A DNA stretch of 64,000 nucleotides from CAIKMD01 sp963729935 (GTDB lineage: Bacteria > Pseudomonadota > Alphaproteobacteria > ATCC43930 > CGMCC-115725): NCBI GenBank assembly GCA_963729935.1, contig CAVSPW010000004.1:496001-560000 (forward strand). The letters are read 5' to 3'. Position numbers and translations under genes: made by a program. Below the pieces are notes generated by a model. It did not search any database. It had not been told where the DNA came from and saw only the letters and a list, made by a program, of their open reading frames with translations. The first letter of the stretch is position 1. Every line of letters starts with the position of its first letter. Shown piece after piece: positions 42,993-51,801 of the stretch.

Positions 42993-44015
42993 ATGCCGCC
43001 GCAATCCCGTGACGACTACCGCACGCTGACAGGCGCCGAAAAGGCGGCGATCTTCATGCTGTCGCTCGGCGAAGACCAGTCCGCGCGCCTCTTCGCATTG
43101 ATGGACGAAGAGGAGATCAAGGAACTCTCGCAGACCATGGCCAATCTCGGCACGGTCGCTTCGAACGTGGTCGAGAAATTATTCGTCGATTTCGCGGATC
43201 AGATCTCGGCAACCGGTTCGCTCGTCGGCTCGCATGAGAGCACGGAGCGCCTGCTGCAAAAGGTCCTGGGTCCCGACCGTGTCGGTATGATCATGGAGGA
43301 GATCCGCGGCCCTGCCGGACGTACGATGTGGGACAAACTCGGCAACGTCAACGAGACCGTGCTCGCCAACTACCTCAAGAACGAATATCCGCAAACCGTC
43401 GCCGTGGTGCTGTCGAAGATCAAAGCCGATCACGCTGGCCGCGTTTTGACCCAACTGCCCGAGAATTTCGCGATGGAAGTGATCATGCGCATGTTGCGCA
43501 TGGAGGCCGTCCAAAAGGAAGTCCTCGACGACGTCGAGCGCACGCTCCGGACAGAGTTCTTCACCAATCTCGCGCGCAGCAATCGGCGCGATGCCCATGA
43601 GCTGATTGCCGAAATCTTCAACAGCCTCGATCGCAGCACCGAGACGAAGTTTCTGACCGCGCTCGAGGAACGCAATCGCGACAGCGCCGAGCGCGTCAAA
43701 AGCCTCATGTTCACCTTCGACGATCTCGCCAAGCTCGACAGCAACGGGATGCAGGCGGTGCTGCGCAACGCCGAGAAAGACAAGCTGCCGATCGCGCTCA
43801 AAGCCGCGTCGGAAACAATGAAGGATTTCTTCTTCTCGAACATGTCGGAACGCGGCGGCAAACTGCTCAAGGAAGAAATCGCCAGCCTCGGGCCCGTTCG
43901 TCTCAAGGACGTGGAGGAAGCGCAGAGCCACATCGTTTCGGTGGCAAAGGACCTCGCGGCGCGCGGCGAGATCATCATTGCGGACGGCAGTGCCGAAGAC
44001 GAGTTGGTGTACTGA
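42993..44015 (+). CDS. fliG: Flagellar motor switch protein FliG
   Basis: FliG links the MS ring to the C ring and carries the charged residues that interact with the stator. The 340-residue product has the N-terminal FliF-binding domain (LTGAEKAAIFMLSLGEDQSA), the middle-domain EHPQ-like region written as NEYPQTVAVVLSKIKADHAG, and the C-terminal torque domain (MFTFDDLAKLDSNGMQAVLR; SERGGKLLKEEIASLGPVRL). The C-terminal domain retains several conserved charged residues. It starts 15 bp after fliF and ends directly before the fliH GTG. Confidence 0.96.
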   Translation: MPPQSRDDYRTLTGAEKAAIFMLSLGEDQSARLFALMDEEEIKELSQTMANLGTVASNVVEKLFVDFADQISATGSLVGSHESTERLLQKVLGPDRVGMIMEEIRGPAGRTMWDKLGNVNETVLANYLKNEYPQTVAVVLSKIKADHAGRVLTQLPENFAMEVIMRMLRMEAVQKEVLDDVERTLRTEFFTNLARSNRRDAHELIAEIFNSLDRSTETKFLTALEERNRDSAERVKSLMFTFDDLAKLDSNGMQAVLRNAEKDKLPIALKAASETMKDFFFSNMSERGGKLLKEEIASLGPVRLKDVEEAQSHIVSVAKDLAARGEIIIADGSAEDELVY

Positions 44016-44666
44016 GTGTCAGCGATGGGAATGCCAAAGAAATATCTTTTCGACGTCTCTTTCGATCGGATCGAGGAGAAGATCGCGCCCGAGGTGGCCC
44101 CCGAAAGGACCTTCTCGGGCGGCGAATTGGACGAGGCGCGCCAAGCCGGCTACGCCGAGGGCCGTGGCGTCGGCCTCGCCGAAGCGGCCGAGAGCGCCGC
44201 GGCCAAGGCCGCCGTTGCGCTCGAATCGCTCGCCGCCAAACTCCCCGCCTTCCTCGCGGCGCAGGACGCGCACGCGATCGCAATCCAGCGCCAAGCCATC
44301 GCGGCGCTGCGCATCATCGTCGTCAAGGCGCTTCCCGCCTACGCGGCACGCGAGCCGCTCGCCGAGATCGAAGCGCTCGCCGCAAAATGTCTGGCGGAAG
44401 CCTTCGACGAGCCCCGCGTCGTCTTGCGCGTCGCGAACGATGTTTACGAAGCCGTGCGCGAGCGGATCGATGCGATCGCCGGGGCATCGGGCTATGGCGG
44501 CCGCATCGTGCTGCTCGCCGATGACAAGCTCTCCGGCGGCGATGCCCGGATCGAATGGGCCGATGGCGGCGCCGAGCGCCGACTTGACGAACAGATGAAC
44601 GAAATCGACACGGCACTGGCGCGGATCGCCGATCCCTCCGCCACGCCTGCCACGCCTTCCCCTTAA
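44016..44666 (+). CDS. fliH: Flagellar assembly protein FliH
   Basis: FliH binds and restrains the export ATPase FliI and docks it at the C ring. The 216-residue product shows a glycine-containing AxxxGYxxGxxxGL segment (ARQAGYAEGRGVGLAEAAES), alanine/leucine-rich helices and a C-terminal domain with VLRVANDVYEAVRERIDAIA and DARIEWADGGAERRLDEQMN, typical of FliH. The frame can start at the GTG at 44016, immediately after the fliG stop, or at ATGs at 44025 or 44031. Its position between fliG and fliN is standard in alphaproteobacteria. Confidence 0.85.
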   Translation: MSAMGMPKKYLFDVSFDRIEEKIAPEVAPERTFSGGELDEARQAGYAEGRGVGLAEAAESAAAKAAVALESLAAKLPAFLAAQDAHAIAIQRQAIAALRIIVVKALPAYAAREPLAEIEALAAKCLAEAFDEPRVVLRVANDVYEAVRERIDAIAGASGYGGRIVLLADDKLSGGDARIEWADGGAERRLDEQMNEIDTALARIADPSATPATPSP

Positions 44667-44677
44667 GGAGATCGACC

Positions 44678-45001
44678 ATGCCTGAGACCCCGAATATGCA
44701 GCTCAACGAGCTGGAAAACGACTCCACCGCCCCGCCGGAGGCGCGCCCGCAAAGCGCCAAGGATCTCGAAGCCGTTTACGACATTCCGGTTCAGCTCTCG
44801 GCCGTCCTCGGTCGCGCCAACATGCAGGTGAGCCAGCTTTTGAAGCTCGGCCGCGGCGCGGTGGTCGAACTCGACCGCAAGGTCGGCGAAGCGATCGACA
44901 TCTACGTCAACAACCGGCTGGTGGCGCGCGGCGAGGTCGTCATCGTCGACGAACACTTGGGCGTCACGATGACGGAAATCGTGAAGGCCGATCGGACCTG
45001 A
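44678..45001 (+). CDS. fliN: Flagellar motor switch protein FliN
   Basis: FliN is the main C-ring component with FliM. The 107-residue product has an N-terminal linker of about 25 residues and then the SpoA domain (YDIPVQLSAVLGRANMQVSQ; LLKLGRGAVVELDRKVGEAI; DIYVNNRLVARGEVVIVDEH). The end LGVTMTEIV is the family consensus end. The ATG follows AAGGAGA, an excellent ribosome-binding site. It precedes flbD by 34 bp in the same operon. Confidence 0.95.
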   Translation: MPETPNMQLNELENDSTAPPEARPQSAKDLEAVYDIPVQLSAVLGRANMQVSQLLKLGRGAVVELDRKVGEAIDIYVNNRLVARGEVVIVDEHLGVTMTEIVKADRT

Positions 45002-45035
45002 AGCAAGGGCCGATGGGCCTGACAGAGAGGTTAGC

Positions 45036-46373
45036 ATGCGTCTTCTTATTCTTGGGCCGCTAGACGGCCATTTCGGCACGGCCGGCAAGATCGCGCTTAA
45101 CCGTGGCGCGACGGTCGCCCATGCCGACAACATCGAGCAGGGTCTCAACGCGCTCCGCGCGGGCCAGGGCGCCGATTTGATCATGATGGATGTGAAGCTT
45201 AACATCCAACGGATGATCGAAAGCCTGAAGCAGGAGCGCATCTTCGTCCCGATCGTCGCCTGCGGCATCGGCAACGACGCCGATGCCGCGGTGCGGGCCA
45301 TCAAGGCGGGCGCTCAGGAATACATTCCCCTGCCGCCCGACGCCGAGCTGATCGCGGCGGTATTGCAGGCGGTCTCCGACGACAGCCACGCGCTGATCTA
45401 TCGCGATCCGGCGATGGAGGCCGTGGTCCGCATGGCGGAAAAAATCGCACCCTCGGAAGCGAGCGTCCTCATCACCGGCGAGAGCGGTACCGGCAAGGAA
45501 GTCGTTGCCCGGCTCATTCACCGGCGAAGCAAGCGCGCCAAAATGGCGTTCATCAGCGTCAATTGCGCCGCGATCCCCGAGAATCTCCTCGAGAGCGAAT
45601 TGTTCGGCCATGAAAAAGGTGCCTTCACCGGCGCGATCGCGCGCCGCCTCGGCAAATTCGAAGAAGCCAATGGCGGGACCCTGCTGCTCGACGAGATCAG
45701 TGAAATGCACCCGCGGCTTCAGGCAAAGCTGTTGCGCGCGGTGCAAGAGCGGGAGATCGACCGCGTCGGCGGCACGCAGCCGATCAAGGTCGACATCCGG
45801 CTCATCGCGACCTCCAACCGCGATCTCGAAGCCGATGTCCGCAACGGCAATTTCCGTGAAGACCTCTATTTCCGGCTCAATGTCGTCAACCTCCGCGTTC
45901 CCGCGCTGCGCGAGCGGCCCAAGGACGTCGAGCCGCTGGCCGAGTTCTTCGTCAAAAAATACGCCGAAATGAACGCGGTGCAGGCCCGCCCCCTGTCGAT
46001 CGAGCTGCGGGGGGCGCTCGTCCAGCATTCGTGGCGGGGCAATGTGCGCGAACTCGAGAACACGATGCATCGTGCGGTACTGTTGGGCCGCGGGGACGAG
46101 ATCGGCGTGGATGCCGTGGCGTTGCAAACGAGCCGCGCGCTGGACGGCGCAGACCCCGGCATCGCCGGGCGTATGGGCCTTGTGGGCCGCACCGTCGCCG
46201 ATGTCGAGCGCGACCTGATCCTCGAGACCTTGCAGCATTGCCTCGGGAATCGAACCCACGCCGCGAATATCCTGGGCATTTCGATCCGCACGTTGCGCAA
46301 CAAGCTGCAGCAATATCGCCAAGAAGGTCTAGCCGTTCCGCATCACGGCGACGCCGAGCGCGCGACCGCTTAG
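45036..46373 (+). CDS. flbD: Sigma-54-dependent flagellar regulator FlbD
   Basis: FlbD is the enhancer-binding activator of late flagellar promoters and a repressor of fliF. The N-terminal receiver-like domain (about 1-120) lacks the paired acidic residues of true receivers, reading LILGPLDGH at that position, although an aspartate is kept in IMMDVKLN. The central AAA+ domain has the Walker A GESGTGKE, the sigma-54-contacting loop EKGAFTGA, and the Walker B LLLDEISEM. The C-terminus has a Fis-like helix-turn-helix (THAANILGISIRTLRNKL). The 445-residue length is normal. Candidate targets with paired CGGCAA...TGCCG sites lie throughout this window. Confidence 0.95.
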   Translation: MRLLILGPLDGHFGTAGKIALNRGATVAHADNIEQGLNALRAGQGADLIMMDVKLNIQRMIESLKQERIFVPIVACGIGNDADAAVRAIKAGAQEYIPLPPDAELIAAVLQAVSDDSHALIYRDPAMEAVVRMAEKIAPSEASVLITGESGTGKEVVARLIHRRSKRAKMAFISVNCAAIPENLLESELFGHEKGAFTGAIARRLGKFEEANGGTLLLDEISEMHPRLQAKLLRAVQEREIDRVGGTQPIKVDIRLIATSNRDLEADVRNGNFREDLYFRLNVVNLRVPALRERPKDVEPLAEFFVKKYAEMNAVQARPLSIELRGALVQHSWRGNVRELENTMHRAVLLGRGDEIGVDAVALQTSRALDGADPGIAGRMGLVGRTVADVERDLILETLQHCLGNRTHAANILGISIRTLRNKLQQYRQEGLAVPHHGDAERATA

Positions 46374-46379
46374 CCGCCG

Positions 46380-48500
46380 ATGGCCGACGCCGCCGTAACC
46401 GCCGCCGCCACGACCCCGGCCGCCGACCCGTTCGGCACCCTGGTCTCGAGGCTTACCACCGCGCTGAAGCGCGGCGAGATCGCGCTGGCGCTCGGCGTCG
46501 TCTCGATTCTCGCCGTGCTGATCGTGCCGATGCCGACCTGGCTACTCGACATCAGCCTGGCGCTCTCGATCACCTTCGCCGTCCTCATCCTCATGGTCGG
46601 GCTCTTCATCGAACGCCCGTTGGAATTCTCGTCTTTCCCAACCGTGCTGTTGATGAGCACGATGCTGCGCTTAGCGCTCAACCTCGCCTCGACGCGTCTC
46701 ATCCTCAGCCATGGCGGCGAAGGACCCGCCGCCGCCGGCCATGTCATCCAGGCTTTCGGCGGCTTCGTGATGGGTGGAAATTTCGTCATCGGCGTGATCG
46801 TCTTCACGATTCTGGTCGTCGTGAACTTCGTCGTCATCACCAAAGGTTCCGGCCGCATTGCCGAAGTGGCCGCGCGCTTCAGCTTGGATGCGATGCCGGG
46901 CAAGCAGATGGCGATAGACGCCGATTTGTCTGCCGGCATGATCGACGAACCCAAGGCCCGCGCGCGGCGCAAGGATCTGGAAGACGAGAGCAACTTCTTC
47001 GGCGCGATGGACGGCGCCTCGAAATTCGTACGCGGCGACGCGGTCGCCGGCCTCATCATCACCGGGATCAACGTCGTCGCGGGCATCTTCATCGGCGTGG
47101 CGCAAAAGGGTCTGAGCTTTAACGACGCGACCCACGCCTTCACCTTGCTGACCGTGGGCGACGGGCTGGTCACGCAGATCCCCGCGCTCATCGTCTCGAC
47201 CGCGGCGGGCATGCTGGTCTCGAAAGCGGGCATCAGCGGCACGACCGACAAGGCCCTATTCGGGCAGTTGAGCGCGCATCCCTCGGCGCTGGGCCTCGCC
47301 TCATTCCTTGCCTTCTGCTTGGCACTGGTCCCGGGCGTGCCTTTCGTTCCCTTCATGACGCTGTCTTTGCTGGCCGGCGGTGCCGCGTGGAAGGTGACCG
47401 AGGATCGCGAGCGCAAGAAGGTCGCCGAGGAAGACGAAGCCAAAGCTGCGAAGGAGGCGCCCAAGGAGGAACCGACGACGGCGGCGCTTCAGATCGATCA
47501 GATTCGCCTCGAACTCGGTTACGGCTTGTTGAGCCTCATCAACGGCGATCACGGCACCAGGCTGACCGACCAGGTGAAGGCGCTGCGCCGAAGCTTGGCG
47601 CAGGAAATGGGCTTCATCATGCCGTCGGTGCGCATCCAGGATAATCTTCAGCTTCAGGCCAGCGGCTACGTCCTCCGCGTCAAGGAAATCGAGGTCGGGC
47701 GCGGCGAACTCAGGCCCAACATGCTCCTCGTCATGGATCCCAAGGGCGAGCCCGTCGCGCTCGGCGGCGAGAACACGACCGAGCCCACTTTCGGCCTGCC
47801 CGCGCAATGGGTTCCCGAGGCGATGCGCGAGGAAGCGCAGTTCCGCGGCTACACCGTCGTCGAGCCGCAGACCGTCATCACCACGCATCTGACCGAGGTG
47901 GTGAAGGACAATATGGCCGAGCTCTTGTCCTACACGGAGACGCAAAAGCTCATCGACGAGCTCGACAAGCCTCACCAGAAGCTTGTCACCGACATGGTGC
48001 CGAGCCAGATCCCGATGGGCAGCGTCCAGCGCGTGCTGCAGAACCTCCTCGCCGAACGCGTCTCGATCCGCGATCTGCCGACCATTCTCGAAGGAATTTT
48101 CGAGGCATGCGGCAGCAGCCGGAATGTCTCGATCATCACCGAGCATGTGCGGGCCCGCCTTGCGCGCCAAATTTCCGACGCCAATACCAACGATCTCGGC
48201 ATCATTCCGCTCGTCACCTTGTCGCCGCAATGGGAGCAGGCTTTCGCCGAATCCCTCGGGGGCCAGGGCGAAGAGCGCCACCTGAGCATGCCGCCCTCGC
48301 GCCTGCAGGAATTCATCCAGGCGCTGCGCACCAATTTCGAGCGTCTCGCGATGCGCGGCGAATCCGCGGTCCTGCTGACGAGCCCCGCGGTCCGGCCCTA
48401 TGTGCGCTCGATCGTCGAGCGCTTCCGCGCCATGACCGTGGTGATGTCGCAGAACGAGATTCATCCCAAGGCGCGCATCAAGACCCTCGGCACGATTTGA
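46380..48500 (+). CDS. flhA: Flagellar export gate protein FlhA
   Basis: FlhA is the large integral-membrane component of the flagellar type III export gate. The 706-residue product has an N-terminal half with about eight membrane segments, including ALALGVVSILAVLIVPMPTW. The FHIPEP-type region reads NFVVITKGSGRIAEVAARFS then LDAMPGKQMAIDADL. The C-terminal cytoplasmic domain (about residue 345 on) includes LELGYGLLSLINGDHG and IRDLPTILEGIFEACG. The ATG at 46380 lies 6 bp after the flbD stop, so flbD and flhA are co-transcribed. Confidence 0.97.
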   Translation: MADAAVTAAATTPAADPFGTLVSRLTTALKRGEIALALGVVSILAVLIVPMPTWLLDISLALSITFAVLILMVGLFIERPLEFSSFPTVLLMSTMLRLALNLASTRLILSHGGEGPAAAGHVIQAFGGFVMGGNFVIGVIVFTILVVVNFVVITKGSGRIAEVAARFSLDAMPGKQMAIDADLSAGMIDEPKARARRKDLEDESNFFGAMDGASKFVRGDAVAGLIITGINVVAGIFIGVAQKGLSFNDATHAFTLLTVGDGLVTQIPALIVSTAAGMLVSKAGISGTTDKALFGQLSAHPSALGLASFLAFCLALVPGVPFVPFMTLSLLAGGAAWKVTEDRERKKVAEEDEAKAAKEAPKEEPTTAALQIDQIRLELGYGLLSLINGDHGTRLTDQVKALRRSLAQEMGFIMPSVRIQDNLQLQASGYVLRVKEIEVGRGELRPNMLLVMDPKGEPVALGGENTTEPTFGLPAQWVPEAMREEAQFRGYTVVEPQTVITTHLTEVVKDNMAELLSYTETQKLIDELDKPHQKLVTDMVPSQIPMGSVQRVLQNLLAERVSIRDLPTILEGIFEACGSSRNVSIITEHVRARLARQISDANTNDLGIIPLVTLSPQWEQAFAESLGGQGEERHLSMPPSRLQEFIQALRTNFERLAMRGESAVLLTSPAVRPYVRSIVERFRAMTVVMSQNEIHPKARIKTLGTI

Positions 48501-48510
48501 GAACGGCTGA

Positions 48511-49437
48511 ATGAGCATGCGGCTTAGAACCTTCACCGGACGGACGACGATGGAAGCGATGGGCCTGGTGCGCGCGCATCTCGGGTCGGGCGCCGTCATC
48601 GTATCGACGCAGGAGGATGGCTTTGGCGGCGCGCGGGTGACCGCGGCGCTCGACGAACGCAAAGCACCCGAAGCGCCCGCTCCGCATTTCACGAAGAGCA
48701 TCGCCGACGCGCTGGCGTTTCATGGACTTCCCGAGGAATTGCGCGCCCCGATTCTCGATACAGCGGTCGAACATGCCAGCGAAAGCGCGCTGGAGGCCCT
48801 CGCCCGCGGATTGGCCTCCTTCTGCCACTTCGCGCCCCTTGCCCAAAAAGACCGCCGCGCGATCATCCTGGTCGGCCCGCAAGGCAGCGGCAAGACCGCG
48901 ACGGCCGCCAAGCTTGCAGCCCGCGCCGTATTGGCGGGCGAGAGGGTGCGTCTCATCACGACCGATCTGGTTCGCGCCGGCGGCGTGGCCCAACTGGAAG
49001 CTTTTGCGAAGATCCTCGGCACGCCGTTCCAGACGGCCGACGGGCCGCAACGCCTCGGCGCCGCGCTCGACGACGCCGATCCGGACGAGCGCGTCATCAT
49101 CGATACCTGCGGCGTCAATCCCTTCAGCATGGGCGACCGCCGCGAGCTCGATGCGCTCATCGGCGGGTGCGACGCCGAGCCGGTGCTGGTCTTTGCCGCC
49201 GGCGGCGAGACAACCGACACGGCGGCCATGGCCGAGAGCTTCCGCGATCTCGGCTGCGCGCGGGCGATCGTCACGCGACTCGACACGGTCCGACGTCTCG
49301 GCGCCGTCTTGGGCGTTGCGCATATTCTAAGCCGTGGCCTCGCCGAGGCCGGAATCGCTCCCGACATCGCGGACGGCTTGCTCCCCTTTACGCCCGCGCT
49401 CCTCGCGCGCTTGCTTTTGCCCAAAGGTGCTTCATGA
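48511..49437 (+). CDS. flhF: Flagellar SRP-type GTPase FlhF
   Basis: FlhF is an SRP-like GTPase that recruits flagellar assembly to the cell pole. The 308-residue product starts with the FlhF signature MRLRTFTGRTTMEAMGLVRA (compare the family's KxFxxxxxxEALxxVRxxLG). It has the P-loop LVGPQGSGKTATAAKL, the TTDLVRAGGVAQLEAF block, the DTCGVNPF element and the TRLDTVRRLGAVL element. It is shorter than most FlhF because the charged B domain is nearly absent. It overlaps flhG by ATGA. The pair is a hallmark of polar flagellation. Confidence 0.9.
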   Translation: MSMRLRTFTGRTTMEAMGLVRAHLGSGAVIVSTQEDGFGGARVTAALDERKAPEAPAPHFTKSIADALAFHGLPEELRAPILDTAVEHASESALEALARGLASFCHFAPLAQKDRRAIILVGPQGSGKTATAAKLAARAVLAGERVRLITTDLVRAGGVAQLEAFAKILGTPFQTADGPQRLGAALDDADPDERVIIDTCGVNPFSMGDRRELDALIGGCDAEPVLVFAAGGETTDTAAMAESFRDLGCARAIVTRLDTVRRLGAVLGVAHILSRGLAEAGIAPDIADGLLPFTPALLARLLLPKGAS

Positions 49438-50258
49438 CACCGGCCACCCAAGCGAAATCGCCGCCCTCCCCTGTGCCCGATCGCCTACCGGGCGACCGCA
49501 ACATCATCGCGGTCGCCTCGGGCAAGGGCGGCGTCGGCAAGACGTGGTTCTCGATCACTCTTGCTCATGCGCTCGCTCATGCCGGGCGCCGCATACTGCT
49601 CTTCGATGGCGATCTCGGTCTCGCCAATGTCGACGTGCAACTCGGAATTGCGTCCGAAGGCGAGCTCGCCAGCGTCATTTCCGGCGATGCGAAGCTCGAC
49701 GATATCATCACGCCCTTCGACGGCGGCGCCGGCCGCAACGGCTTCGACATCATCGCCGGGCGCTCGGGCTCCTATGGTCTCGCCAATCTTCCGCCGGCGA
49801 AACTCGTCGGTTTGCGCAATGAATTGCAGCGCTTTTCGCAGAATTACGATTGGGTCGTGCTCGATCTCGGCGCCGGGATCGAGCGCACGGTGCGGCACAT
49901 GGCGGCGCAATCGCGCGCCTGTCTCGTGCTCACCAGCGATGAGCCGACGGCCATCACCGACGCCTACGCTTATATCAAGTTGACCGCGCTGGAGCGCCTC
50001 GCGGATGGCATCCGCGTCGTGGTCAACATGGTATCGAGCCCGGAAGAGGGCGAGCGCAGCTACGCGACCCTGCTCCGCGCATGCCGCGAATTCCTCAAGA
50101 TCGAGCCGCCGCTCGCCGGCATCGTGCGGCGCGACGAGCAGGTCAAGGAGAGCATCCGCCGCCAAACTTCACTGCTGCAGCGCAATCCCAACGCCGATGC
50201 GGCGCGCGATGTCGATCTCATCGCGCGGCACCTCGACAAGGAATTGCGAGGCCATTAG
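49434..50258 (+). CDS. flhG: MinD-like flagellar number regulator FlhG (FleN)
   Basis: FlhG is a ParA/MinD-type ATPase that limits flagellar number by opposing FlhF and FlbD-type activators. The 274-residue product has the deviant Walker A ASGKGGVGKTWFSITLAHAL, the GDLGLANVDVQLGI element typical of FlhG/FleN, and LVLTSDEPTAITDAYAYIK. The ATG at 49434 overlaps the flhF stop. A C-terminal amphipathic helix for membrane binding is not obvious. Confidence 0.92.
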   Translation: MTPATQAKSPPSPVPDRLPGDRNIIAVASGKGGVGKTWFSITLAHALAHAGRRILLFDGDLGLANVDVQLGIASEGELASVISGDAKLDDIITPFDGGAGRNGFDIIAGRSGSYGLANLPPAKLVGLRNELQRFSQNYDWVVLDLGAGIERTVRHMAAQSRACLVLTSDEPTAITDAYAYIKLTALERLADGIRVVVNMVSSPEEGERSYATLLRACREFLKIEPPLAGIVRRDEQVKESIRRQTSLLQRNPNADAARDVDLIARHLDKELRGH

Positions 50259-50267
50259 AGGCCCGCG

Positions 50268-51347
50268 ATGGCCGAACCGCTCGGCGCCAATCTTCCGGTC
50301 AACCCAACCGGGGCGATCGATCACCGGCTGCACCCGGGCCCGCCGGTCAATGCCGTGCCGCCGGAGCACGATGGATCTTCCGGCGCCGCGCATCAATCAA
50401 CGCCTTCGACCGAGTTCCATCTCGGCACCACCATCGAAGCCGTGGTTCGCGGCCCCCCCGCGACGAAAACCGATGCCGCGCTGCCGCTGGGCACGCAATT
50501 GCTCTTGCGCATCCTCGCGCTGCCCGCGGCACCGCCGCCGGGGCTCCTGATCGGCCGGGTCGTCGACAGTAGCGGCCCGGAGACCCTCGTCGACACGCTT
50601 CTGGGTTTACTGGCGCTGCAACGCAAGCTCGCGCTTCCGCCAGGAACGATCTTCGCCTTCGAACGGCTCGAGGAAATTGCGCCCGAACTCGCCGACGCCG
50701 CGACGCCCTCGCGTGCCGGCGGCTGGCCCGCGCTCGAGGCGGCGATCGCCGTGCTGGCGCAGTGCGCCCCCGAACTGGCATCGAGATTACAGGCCGCACT
50801 GACTCCCAATTCCGGCCCCCAACTTGCCGGCACATTGCTCTTCCTTCTCGGCGCGCTTTACGAGGGCGATTGGCCGGGGAGTGGGGTCGGCAGCGCACTG
50901 AGCGGCGCCGATCATGGCAAGCTCGCCCAGCGCCTCGCCAGTGATGCCGAGGAACTACGCCGTCTCGCGACCGACCCCGCGACCGGCGAATGGCGCGTCC
51001 TCACCCTGCCCTTGCTCGCCGGCACGATGGTTCTGCCGTTGCGGCTGTTCATGCGCCGGCCCAAACCCGGGAACTCGGCTGAAGAAGCGACACGCTTTGC
51101 GATCGAGGTGGAGCTTTCCCAACTCGGGCCTCTGCAGCTCGACGGGCTGCTGCGCGGGACTCACCTTATTCTTGTTCTTCGCAGCCATCGCGGCCTGCCC
51201 GCGCATTTGCGCGAGGATGCGGCCGCGGTGTGCCGGCGCGCGCTGCGGGAATGGGGTTTGACCGGCGATCTGAGCTTTGCCACCGCCGCGGCGTTCGCAC
51301 TGGCACCGCTGGCAAGCTTCAGAAAACACATCGAAATCAAAGTATAA
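50268..51347 (+). CDS. FliK-like protein of unknown function
   Basis: The 359-residue product has a disordered, Pro/Ala/Gly-rich N-terminus and a C-terminal segment (VELSQLGPLQLDGLLRGTHL, then LVLRSHRGLPAHLREDA) that resembles the C-terminal domain of FliK-type proteins. It is not the hook-length gene of this cluster, which is at 36122. It lies 9 bp after flhG and ends the fliF-flhG operon. Related proteins of this kind occur next to flagellar export genes in other alphaproteobacteria and are usually left unnamed. A role in export or hook control is inferred. Confidence 0.6.
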   Translation: MAEPLGANLPVNPTGAIDHRLHPGPPVNAVPPEHDGSSGAAHQSTPSTEFHLGTTIEAVVRGPPATKTDAALPLGTQLLLRILALPAAPPPGLLIGRVVDSSGPETLVDTLLGLLALQRKLALPPGTIFAFERLEEIAPELADAATPSRAGGWPALEAAIAVLAQCAPELASRLQAALTPNSGPQLAGTLLFLLGALYEGDWPGSGVGSALSGADHGKLAQRLASDAEELRRLATDPATGEWRVLTLPLLAGTMVLPLRLFMRRPKPGNSAEEATRFAIEVELSQLGPLQLDGLLRGTHLILVLRSHRGLPAHLREDAAAVCRRALREWGLTGDLSFATAAAFALAPLASFRKHIEIKV

Positions 51348-51375
51348 TATTTTGTTTTTATAACATTATTTTTGA
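51348..51375. other. AT-rich convergent intergenic spacer
   Basis: The 28 bp between the FliK-like gene and fliJ are nearly all A and T, including TTTTGTTTTTATAACATT, in otherwise GC-rich DNA. The T-rich runs suggest that transcription from both directions ends here, although no stable hairpin was found. Confidence 0.4.
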
Positions 51376-51801
51376 TCAGGACGAGCGCCCATTGGCCCGG
51401 CGGTGGATGTCGATTGCCAGCTCATCCATGATCGCTTGCTCGCGGCGGTTGGCCTGTAGCCGTTGGCTCAATTTTCGGCGCGCCGCCGCGATCTCGTAGC
51501 GTTTCGCTTCCTGATAGATCTCGGCCAGTCGCTCGCGTGCCGCCGCGGTCTGGCGCTCCGCATCCGTCAGGGATCGGACGAGATTGCGGCGGCGTTCGAC
51601 CAGCGCGCCGGCATAACTGCCATAGCTATAGGCGATCTCGGGCGTGCGTTGGGCCACGGCCTGCTCGTTCGTCTGTTCCGCTTCGAGGCGCCGCAGGTCC
51701 TCGCGCAGCTTTTCTCCCAGCTGATCGAGCTCGGTGACGCGGCGGCGCTGCTCGTCGACTTGCCAGCGATGGACTCGGATCAGGCTGTCGAGCGCGCTCA
51801 T
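51376..51801 (-). CDS. fliJ: Flagellar export chaperone FliJ
   Basis: FliJ is the coiled-coil stalk that works with the FliI hexamer in export. The 141-residue product is a long charged helix (LIRVHRWQVDEQRRRVTELD; RNLVRSLTDAERQTAAARER; LAEIYQEAKRYEIAAARRKL), the usual FliJ form. The conserved W in the first 15 residues is present. Its ATG overlaps the fliI stop codon (ATGA), which confirms the gene order fliI-fliJ. Confidence 0.9.
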   Translation of the reverse strand: MSALDSLIRVHRWQVDEQRRRVTELDQLGEKLREDLRRLEAEQTNEQAVAQRTPEIAYSYGSYAGALVERRRNLVRSLTDAERQTAAARERLAEIYQEAKRYEIAAARRKLSQRLQANRREQAIMDELAIDIHRRANGRSS

